This document shows positions 1-5,880 of a stretch of DNA of 5,880 nucleotides, in pieces (positions within the stretch are counted from its first letter, which is position 1; every line of letters starts with the position of its first letter). The notes beneath the pieces were generated by a model. It searched no databases. It saw only the letters and a program-made list of their open reading frames with translations, and was not told where the DNA came from. Source of the stretch: Rhodoferax sp. (GTDB taxonomy: Bacteria; Pseudomonadota; Gammaproteobacteria; Burkholderiales; Burkholderiaceae_C); NCBI GenBank assembly GCA_018882485.1, contig VERU01000181.1, positions 1 to 5,880 of the forward strand, given 5' to 3'. Made by a program: the position numbers and the translations under genes.

Positions 1-1
1 G

Positions 2-1843
<1,842 letters not shown>

Positions 1844-1862
1844 AAATGACCGTTCAGTTCAT

Positions 1863-1887
1863 GTACCTGAGCAAAACACTGGGTTGT
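1863..1887 (+). promoter_or_regulatory. Candidate IscR type 1 operator, upstream copy
   Basis: Against the 25-bp E. coli type 1 IscR consensus recalled from memory, this stretch agrees at about 18 of 25 positions (8 of the 14 non-degenerate ones); roughly 9 would be expected by chance. It is centred at 1875 and would cover the -35 region of the proposed promoter. The right half-site is weaker than the left. The assignment is inferred from sequence and from its position in front of iscR. Confidence 0.5.
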
Positions 1888-1904
1888 TCGCTATACTTGA
1901 GCCG
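1867..1904 (+). promoter_or_regulatory. Probable iscR operon promoter
   Basis: A good -10 element, TATACT, lies at 1892-1897, five of six bases matching the sigma-70 consensus. The -35 is poor: the best candidate is around CTGAGC or TGAGCA at 1867-1873, with an 18-19 bp spacer. Transcription would start near 1904, giving a leader of about 35 nt. A less likely alternative pairs TTGTTC at 1884-1889 with TAGTCA at 1907-1912. Both candidate elements overlap the proposed IscR operators, as expected for an autorepressed promoter. Confidence 0.55.
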
Positions 1905-1917
1905 TTTAGTCAACCAA
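1893..1917 (+). promoter_or_regulatory. Candidate IscR type 1 operator, downstream copy
   Basis: This is the better of the two sites: about 19 of 25 positions agree with the recalled E. coli type 1 consensus, including 10 of 14 non-degenerate ones. The core is an imperfect palindrome, TTGA at 1897-1900 and TCAA at 1910-1913, centred at 1905. It overlaps the -10 element and the expected start of transcription, so bound IscR should exclude RNA polymerase. The two operator centres are 30 bp apart, close to three helical turns, which would place both dimers on nearly the same DNA face. Confidence 0.6.
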
Positions 1918-1925
1918 ATCCGCTG

Positions 1926-1931
1926 AAAGGA
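1926..1931 (+). promoter_or_regulatory. Ribosome binding site of iscR
   Basis: AAAGGA lies 7 nt before the ATG at 1939. It supports that start, as does the canonical N-terminus MRLTTKGRFAVTAM. Confidence 0.7.
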
Positions 1932-1938
1932 CTGCCCG

Positions 1939-2475
1939 ATGCGTCTCACCACCAAAGGCCGTTTCGCCGTCACGGCGATGATTGATCTGGGACTGCGCCA
2001 GCACAGCGGGCCGGTGACGCTGGCAGCCATCAGCCAGCGTCAGCAGATCTCGCTGTCCTACCTGGAACAGCTTTTCGGGAAGCTGCGCCGCCACGAGCTG
2101 GTGGAATCCACCCGGGGGCCTGGCGGCGGATACACCCTGGCACGGGATCCAGCCCAGATCACGGTGGCGCAGATCATCTTGTCGGTGGATGAACCCATCG
2201 ACGCCACCCAATGCGGTGGCAAGGAAAACTGCCTGGGGGAGGGTGATCGCTGCATGACGCACGATCTCTGGGCCTCGCTCAATCAGCGCATGGTGGAGTT
2301 TCTGGAGTCCGTCACGCTACAGAAACTGGTCGAGGACCAGCTGGCCAAGGGCGTGCAGATCGAAGAAAAGCCCACGCTCAAGCGGGCCATTTCCAGCTTG
2401 CCGGCAGTCAAGCCGATCCGCATCAACGCGCCGAACTCGGTGTTTGCATTGGGCAACGCCTTCACCAAGATCTGA
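1939..2475 (+). CDS. iscR: Fe-S cluster-sensing transcriptional regulator IscR (Rrf2 family)
   Basis: IscR carries a [2Fe-2S] cluster and in that form represses the isc operon; apo-IscR can act at other promoters. The 178-residue protein opens with the Rrf2 winged helix (MRLTTKGRFAVTAM, then the SLSYLEQLF recognition helix with Glu43, then the RGPGGGY wing at 59-65). The cluster ligands are visible as Cys92, Cys98, Cys105 and His108. Spacing is C-X5-C-X6-C-X2-H, one residue longer between the second and third Cys than in E. coli (C-X5-C-X5-C-X2-H, from memory). The C-terminus is longer than the 162-residue E. coli protein and ends in PNSVFALGNAFTKI, a tail I associate with Burkholderiales. 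The gene is first in the operon and sits behind two candidate copies of its own operator, so autorepression that responds to Fe-S supply is likely. The gap to iscS is 51 bp. Confidence 0.97.
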   Translation: MRLTTKGRFAVTAMIDLGLRQHSGPVTLAAISQRQQISLSYLEQLFGKLRRHELVESTRGPGGGYTLARDPAQITVAQIILSVDEPIDATQCGGKENCLGEGDRCMTHDLWASLNQRMVEFLESVTLQKLVEDQLAKGVQIEEKPTLKRAISSLPAVKPIRINAPNSVFALGNAFTKI

Positions 2476-2491
2476 CCGGCCTGCCGCTGGT
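2475..2491 (+). other. Hairpin at the iscR stop codon
   Basis: ACCGGC (2475-2480) can pair with GCTGGT (2486-2491) to give a 6-bp stem with one G-U pair and the 5-nt loop CTGCC. No T-run follows, so it does not look like an intrinsic terminator. It begins on the last base of the iscR stop codon. It could protect the iscR 3' end or separate iscR from iscS expression; that role is inferred. Confidence 0.45.
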
Positions 2492-2526
2492 ACGCATCCA
2501 CCCTGTTCAGAGTTTCATCCATCGCC

Positions 2527-3747
2527 ATGGACCACACGCCGCACTTTCCGATCTACATGGACTACAGCGCCACCAACCCCTGTGATGAGCGGGTGGTGGA
2601 CGCGATGGTGCCCTGGTTGCGCCAGCATTTCGGCAATCCGGCCTCGCGCAGCCATGCCTGGGGCTGGGAGGCCGAGGCCGCCGTGGAGCAGGCGCGTGGC
2701 CACGTGGCGGCCCTGATCGGCGCCGATCCCCGTGAGATCGTCTGGACGTCGGGGGCCACCGAGTCCAACAATCTGGCGCTCAAGGGGGCCGCTGCCTTCT
2801 ACAAGGGTAGGGGCCGTCACATCATCACGGTCAAGACCGAACACAAGGCGGTGCTGGATACCTGCCGCGAGCTGGAGCGGCAGGGCTTCGAGGTGACCTA
2901 TCTCGACGTCCGCGAGGATGGCCTGATCGATCTGCCGGCCTTTGCCGCTGCAATCCGTCCCGACACCATCCTGGCCAGCGTGATGTTCGTGAACAACGAG
3001 ATCGGCGTGATCCAGGATATTGCCGCTCTCGGCGCTGTTTGCCGGCAGCGCGGGGTGATCTTCCATGTCGATGCGGCGCAGGCCACCGGCCGGGTCGAGA
3101 TCGATCTGGCGCAGCTGCCGGTGGACCTGATGAGCCTGACGGCTCACAAGACCTACGGACCCAAGGGCATCGGAGCACTGTTTGTCCGGCGCAAACCCCG
3201 GGTTCGTCTGGAAGCCCAGATGCACGGCGGTGGGCACGAGCGGGGGATGCGCTCGGGTACCTTGCCGACCCACCAGATCGTCGGCATGGGCGAGGCCTAC
3301 CGCATCGCCCGGTCTGAAATGGCCGCCGAAAACACCCGCATTCGGGCCTTGCAGCAGCGCATGCTGGCTGGGCTGAAGGGCATCGAGCAGGTTTTCATCA
3401 ACGGCAGCCTGGAGCACCGCGTTCCGCACAACCTGAACATGAGCTTCAACTTTGTGGAGGGCGAGTCGCTCATCATGGGCATCAAGGGGTTGGCCGTGTC
3501 CAGCGGCTCGGCCTGCACTTCGGCCAGCCTGGAGCCCAGCTACGTGCTGCGGGCTCTGGGGCGCAGCGACGAACTCGCCCACAGCAGCCTGCGCATGACC
3601 ATTGGACGTTACACCACCGAGGCCGATATTGACTACGCGGTCGAGACCATCGCCCGCAACGTGGCCAAATTGCGCGAGCTCAGCCCTCTGTGGGAGATGT
3701 ATCAGGATGGTGTGGACATGAGCACGATCCAATGGGCTGCGCACTGA
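2527..3747 (+). CDS. iscS: Cysteine desulfurase IscS
   Basis: IscS is a PLP-dependent enzyme that converts L-cysteine to L-alanine and passes the persulfide sulfur to IscU and other acceptors, including tRNA-thiolation proteins. The 406 residues compare with 404 in E. coli and align end to end. Visible landmarks are TSGATESNN (74-82), TEHKAVLDT with PLP-stacking His106, HVDAAQ (180-185), the [12 protein letters not shown] segment with Schiff-base Lys208, the [14 protein letters not shown] loop, and the active-site loop [14 protein letters not shown] with catalytic Cys330. The C-terminus ([12 protein letters not shown]) is of the IscU-binding group I type. The start at 2527 gives [16 protein letters not shown], a little longer than in E. 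coli; ATG at 2557 would cut into the conserved PIYMDYSAT and is less likely. No good Shine-Dalgarno precedes it (best is CAGAG about 14 nt away). A small oddity is Asn17 where I expect Thr (ATTP). Confidence 0.98.
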   Translation: MDHTPHFPIYMDYSATNPCDERVVDAMVPWLRQHFGNPASRSHAWGWEAEAAVEQARGHVAALIGADPREIVWTSGATESNNLALKGAAAFYKGRGRHIITVKTEHKAVLDTCRELERQGFEVTYLDVREDGLIDLPAFAAAIRPDTILASVMFVNNEIGVIQDIAALGAVCRQRGVIFHVDAAQATGRVEIDLAQLPVDLMSLTAHKTYGPKGIGALFVRRKPRVRLEAQMHGGGHERGMRSGTLPTHQIVGMGEAYRIARSEMAAENTRIRALQQRMLAGLKGIEQVFINGSLEHRVPHNLNMSFNFVEGESLIMGIKGLAVSSGSACTSASLEPSYVLRALGRSDELAHSSLRMTIGRYTTEADIDYAVETIARNVAKLRELSPLWEMYQDGVDMSTIQWAAH

Positions 3748-3776
3748 CCCCTCCATCCATCCATTACCACCACCAA
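3748..3776 (+). repeat. G-free C-rich leader with CCAT and ACC tandem repeats
   Basis: The 29 nt directly after the iscS stop contain no G on this strand and 16 C. They include CCAT three times in tandem (3753-3764) and an ACC run (3766-3774). The transcript here should be unstructured. It could act as a translation standby site, an RNA-binding site, or part of a Rho loading site; none of these is shown. The rest of the gap (3777-3796) holds the iscU ribosome binding site. Confidence 0.5.
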
Positions 3777-3785
3777 GAGACGATC

Positions 3786-3790
3786 AGGAA
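3786..3790 (+). promoter_or_regulatory. Ribosome binding site of iscU
   Basis: AGGAA lies 6 nt before the ATG at 3797. It is the clearest well-placed ribosome binding site downstream of iscR, which fits a need for more scaffold protein than of the other factors. Confidence 0.65.
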
Positions 3791-3796
3791 TGTCCC

Positions 3797-4195
3797 ATGG
3801 CTTACTCTGAAAAAGTCGTTGACCACTACGAAAATCCCCGCAATGTCGGCTCCTTTGACAAGGGCGACGAAACGGTCGGCACCGGGATGGTCGGAGCGCC
3901 TGCCTGCGGCGACGTGATGAAGTTGCAGATCAAGGTGAACCCCGTGACCGGTGTGATCGAGGACGCCCGGTTCAAGACCTACGGGTGTGGTTCGGCGATC
4001 GCGTCCTCCTCGCTGGTTACCGAATGGGTCAAGGGTAAAACGCTCGACCAGGCTGCGGCCCTGAAGAACAGTGAGATTGCGGAGGAGCTTGCCCTCCCGC
4101 CGGTCAAGATCCACTGTTCCATCCTGGCCGAGGACGCCATCAAGGCGGCCGTGAGCGATTACCGTCAGAAGCACGGCGTAGCCGCTGCCGGCTGA
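3797..4195 (+). CDS. iscU: Fe-S cluster assembly scaffold protein IscU
   Basis: IscU is the scaffold on which [2Fe-2S] clusters are assembled from iron and IscS-derived sulfur, before transfer to carriers and apo-proteins. The 132-residue sequence is very close to E. coli IscU (128 residues) through most of its length. Cluster ligands are present as Cys37 (in [10 protein letters not shown]), Cys64 (in [12 protein letters not shown]) and Cys107, with Asp39 and His106. The LPPVK motif at 100-104, the site bound by HscA, is intact. One residue is inserted near 49-52 (NPVTGVI against NDEGII in E. coli), so later numbers are shifted by one, and the tail ends in GVAAAG. The gene sits 49 bp after iscS with its own AGGAA site, and its stop is one base before the iscA start. 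Ordinary IscU; no NifU-like fusion is seen. Confidence 0.99.
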   Translation: MAYSEKVVDHYENPRNVGSFDKGDETVGTGMVGAPACGDVMKLQIKVNPVTGVIEDARFKTYGCGSAIASSSLVTEWVKGKTLDQAAALKNSEIAEELALPPVKIHCSILAEDAIKAAVSDYRQKHGVAAAG

Positions 4196-4196
4196 C

Positions 4197-4520
4197 ATGG
4201 CCGTCACGTTGACGCCGGCGGCCGCCCGGCATGTATCCCGCTACCTGGCCAAGCGCGGCAAGGGCATCGGGGTGCGCCTGGGCGTCAAGACCACCGGCTG
4301 TTCGGGTTTGGCCTACAAGCTGGAGTACGTGGACGAAGCCCAGCCGGAGGACCTGGTGTTCGAGGGACACGATGTCAAGGTGCTGGTCGACCCCAAGAGC
4401 CTGCCCTACCTGGATGGCACCGAGCTGGATTTCGTCCGCGACGGGTTGAACGAAGGATTCCGCTTCAACAACCCCAGGGAGCGCGACCGCTGCGGCTGCG
4501 GCGAGTCGTTCCGGGTGTGA
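4197..4520 (+). CDS. iscA: A-type iron-sulfur carrier IscA
   Basis: IscA is an A-type carrier that binds Fe-S clusters or iron and helps deliver clusters, notably in [4Fe-4S] maturation. The protein has 107 residues, the E. coli length. The three invariant cysteines are present: Cys35 in TTGCSGLAY, and Cys99 and Cys101 in RCGCGESF near the C-terminus. The start ATG lies one base after the iscU stop (TGACATG), and no clear Shine-Dalgarno precedes it, so translation probably depends on ribosomes finishing iscU. The last four bases overlap the hscB start. Its place in the isc operon and the C-X63-C-X-C spacing favour IscA over the relatives ErpA and SufA. Confidence 0.96.
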   Translation: MAVTLTPAAARHVSRYLAKRGKGIGVRLGVKTTGCSGLAYKLEYVDEAQPEDLVFEGHDVKVLVDPKSLPYLDGTELDFVRDGLNEGFRFNNPRERDRCGCGESFRV

Positions 4521-5050
4521 ACCTGCAGGACAACGACTTCACGCTGTTCGGCCTGCCCCAACGTTACGCGCAGGATCCGGCGGCCGTCGACCGCCAGTGG
4601 AAGGCACTGCAGCGGCAGATCCATCCGGACCGGTTCGTCGCGGCCGGATCCTCGGCACAGCGGCTGGCCATGCAGTGGTCGGTGCGGGTCAATGAGGCCC
4701 ATCAGCGACTGCGCAATCCGCTGCGACGAGCGGCCTACCTGTGCAGCCTGGCAGGGGTGGCGGTCGATACCGAGCGCAATACCGCCATGCCGGCCGATTT
4801 TTTGCAGCAGCAGATGGTCTGGCGCGAAGCCCTGGACGAAGCAGGCAGCGAGGCGGATATCGACGCCATCCAGGCCGATGTGGACCGGGCGCGCGACGAG
4901 TGCCAACAGGCTTGCGAGCGATGGCTGGACAGCGAGGCCCAGCCGCAGCGCGCCGCGGCCACAGTGCAGGCCTGGATGTTCATCGACCGATTCGCCGAGG
5001 ACCTGCTGCGCCGTCGCGCCCGTTTCGAGGAGGGCGCCGGAGGACAATAG
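4517..5050 (+). CDS. hscB: Fe-S assembly J-domain co-chaperone HscB (Hsc20)
   Basis: HscB is the J-protein partner of HscA: it binds IscU and stimulates the HscA ATPase. The 177 residues split into an N-terminal J domain with the diagnostic HPD motif (36-38) and a C-terminal helical IscU-binding domain from about residue 92. The first helix carries [10 protein letters not shown], matching FTLFGLPARY of E. coli. The start is GTG at 4517, inside the overlap GTGA with the iscA stop; the next in-frame Met (residue 52) lies beyond HPD, so GTG is the only sensible start. It makes the protein 4 residues longer at the N-terminus than the 171-residue E. coli form. In the IscU-binding segment ([12 protein letters not shown], 95-106), Val101 stands where E. 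coli has Glu97, while Leu96, Met100 and Glu104 keep the expected character. The short, high-GC C-terminus ends EEGAGGQ. Confidence 0.95.
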   Translation: MNLQDNDFTLFGLPQRYAQDPAAVDRQWKALQRQIHPDRFVAAGSSAQRLAMQWSVRVNEAHQRLRNPLRRAAYLCSLAGVAVDTERNTAMPADFLQQQMVWREALDEAGSEADIDAIQADVDRARDECQQACERWLDSEAQPQRAAATVQAWMFIDRFAEDLLRRRARFEEGAGGQ

Positions 5051-5057
5051 CTCCTGG
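5037..5057 (+). other. Possible hairpin masking a GGAGGA sequence at the hscB-hscA junction
   Basis: A strong Shine-Dalgarno-like GGAGGA lies at 5039-5044, 28 nt before the hscA ATG and therefore too far to serve it directly. GGAG (5039-5042) can pair with CTCC (5051-5054); adding CC at 5037-5038 and GG at 5056-5057 extends the stem across one bulged T. A rival pairing, AGGA with TCCT, would mask the same bases. The stem spans the hscB stop codon. Function is inferred only. Confidence 0.35.
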
Positions 5058-5072
5058 TGCCGCACACACATC

Positions 5073-5880
5073 ATGGCTCTGCTACAGATTTCCGAACCCG
5101 GCGCTGCGCCGGATCCCCACCAACGGCGTGTCGCCGTTGGCATCGATCTTGGAACCACCCATTCGCTGGTGGCCTGCCTGCGACATGGTGTCGCCGAATG
5201 CCTGCCCGACGCCGATGGCGAGGTTCTGCTGCCCTCGGTGGTGCGTTACCTGGAGAGCGGTCGACGGCAGATCGGGCGTGATGCGCTGTCGGCTCAGACC
5301 CGTGACCCGCAAAACACCATCGCCTCGGTCAAGCGGTTCATGGGCCGTGGTTTGGGCGACATCCAGGGTGCTGAGCGCTGGCCTTACCGTTTCGTGGACC
5401 ACCCTGGCATGCTGGGCTTGCAGACCGTTCAGGGCGAGAAATCCCCCGTGGAGGTGAGCGCCGAGATCCTGGCCGTGCTGCGCCAGCGTGCTGAGGACAG
5501 CATGGGCGACGAGCTGTTCGGCGCCGTGATCACGGTCCCGGCCTATTTTGACGATGCGCAGCGGCAGGCGACCAAAGATGCCGCGCAGCTGGCAGGATTG
5601 AACGTGCTGCGCCTGATCAACGAACCGACCGCTGCCGCCATCGCCTACGGGCTGGACCAGGGTCGCGAAGGCCTGTATGCGGTTTTTGATCTGGGTGGCG
5701 GCACCTTCGACATTTCGGTGTTGCGCCTGAGCCAGGGCCTGTTCGAGGTGGTGGCCACGGGAGGAGACTCTGCCCTGGGGGGCGACGATTACGACCATGC
5801 GCTGGCCGACTGGCTGCTGTTCAGCCAGGCCCTTACCGCACCTGGCCCGGCCGACAAGGCGGCGCTCAAGCGTGCAGCCC
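5073..5880 (+). CDS. hscA: Fe-S protein assembly chaperone HscA (Hsp70 family), 3'-truncated by window edge
   Basis: HscA is the specialised Hsp70 that binds the IscU LPPVK motif and, with HscB and ATP, promotes cluster transfer from IscU. The frame is open to the window end, giving 269 residues out of about 620 in the family, all within the nucleotide-binding domain. Visible motifs are phosphate 1 ([12 protein letters not shown], 23-34), SVKRFMGR (85-92), [20 protein letters not shown] (152-171), [12 protein letters not shown] (183-194), phosphate 2 ([14 protein letters not shown], 204-217) and [13 protein letters not shown] (230-242). The N-terminus [10 protein letters not shown] is identical to that of E. 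coli HscA as I recall it, which fixes the start at 5073 and separates it from DnaK. No Shine-Dalgarno lies at normal distance; 22 nt separate the hscB stop from this ATG. The substrate-binding domain and the expected downstream fdx are not in the window. Confidence 0.97.
   Translation, partial: MALLQISEPGAAPDPHQRRVAVGIDLGTTHSLVACLRHGVAECLPDADGEVLLPSVVRYLESGRRQIGRDALSAQTRDPQNTIASVKRFMGRGLGDIQGAERWPYRFVDHPGMLGLQTVQGEKSPVEVSAEILAVLRQRAEDSMGDELFGAVITVPAYFDDAQRQATKDAAQLAGLNVLRLINEPTAAAIAYGLDQGREGLYAVFDLGGGTFDISVLRLSQGLFEVVATGGDSALGGDDYDHALADWLLFSQALTAPGPADKAALKRAA
5098..5112 (+). repeat. Perfect inverted repeat early in hscA (7-bp arms)
   Basis: CCGGCGC and GCGCCGG flank a single central T. As RNA it would fold as a 5-bp CCGGC/GCCGG stem with loop GCTGC. 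It lies within codons 9-14 of hscA. Confidence 0.6.
5120..5140 (+). repeat. Perfect 9-bp inverted repeat with 3-nt loop early in hscA
   Basis: CCAACGGCG (5120-5128) and its exact reverse complement CGCCGTTGG (5132-5140) flank the loop TGT. The stem falls in codons 16-23, encoding HQRRVAVG. No T-run follows, so it is not an intrinsic terminator. It lies only 7 bases after the preceding inverted repeat. Confidence 0.65.

Noticed and set aside
1844..1880. Possible terminator after uvrB (TCAG and CTGA arms)
   Set aside because: The stem would be only 4 bp with a 9-nt loop and no following T-run.
2515..3756. A 413-codon open frame on the - strand opposite iscS
   Set aside because: It mirrors iscS almost exactly, has no family resemblance, and is expected where G/C-ending codons on the sense strand suppress stops on the other strand.
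4406..5158. A 250-codon open frame on the - strand opposite iscA and hscB
   Set aside because: It spans two well-supported + strand genes and shows no recognisable domain; this is a GC-driven shadow.
5057..5281. A 74-codon frame starting at GTG 5057, 12 nt after the GGAGGA sequence
   Set aside because: It has better ribosome-binding-site spacing than hscA, but the peptide is arginine-rich out-of-frame hscA sequence with no sign of coding constraint.
5082..5798. A 238-codon open frame on the - strand opposite hscA
   Set aside because: The + strand carries unmistakable Hsp70 motifs throughout, and the antisense product resembles nothing known to me.

Overview
This window shows a chromosomal core region of a GC-rich betaproteobacterium, most likely of the order Burkholderiales. 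The placement rests on the order uvrB-iscR-iscS-iscU-iscA-hscB-hscA, on Burkholderiales-like sequence features recalled from memory (for example the [12 protein letters not shown] stretch of IscS and the PNSVFALG tail of IscR), and on strong G/C preference at third codon positions. All genes lie on the + strand and no mobile element, phage gene, RNA gene or CRISPR array is visible.

Layout. Positions 2-1843 hold the 3' nine-tenths of uvrB, the damage-recognition helicase of nucleotide excision repair; its first ~72 codons lie before the window. A 95-bp intergenic region (1844-1938) follows. It carries a probable promoter and two tandem sequences resembling IscR type 1 operators. From 1939 to the window edge runs a canonical ISC iron-sulfur cluster assembly operon: iscR (Fe-S sensing repressor), iscS (cysteine desulfurase), iscU (scaffold), iscA (A-type carrier), hscB (J-domain co-chaperone) and hscA (Hsp70 chaperone). 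hscA is cut by the window end after 269 codons; fdx would be expected next.

How the genes work together. IscS takes sulfur from cysteine and passes it to IscU, where a [2Fe-2S] cluster is built. HscB brings loaded IscU to HscA, which binds the IscU LPPVK motif and uses ATP to help release the cluster to acceptors; IscA is thought to act as a carrier or iron-handling partner. Holo-IscR probably represses the operon through the operators in front of iscR. Every expected catalytic or ligand residue in the visible parts is present.

I do not see an undescribed system here. The points worth a second look are regulatory: the tandem operators, a hairpin at the iscR stop codon, a G-free C-rich leader before iscU, a displaced and possibly masked Shine-Dalgarno sequence before hscA, and two strong inverted repeats inside the first 23 codons of hscA.
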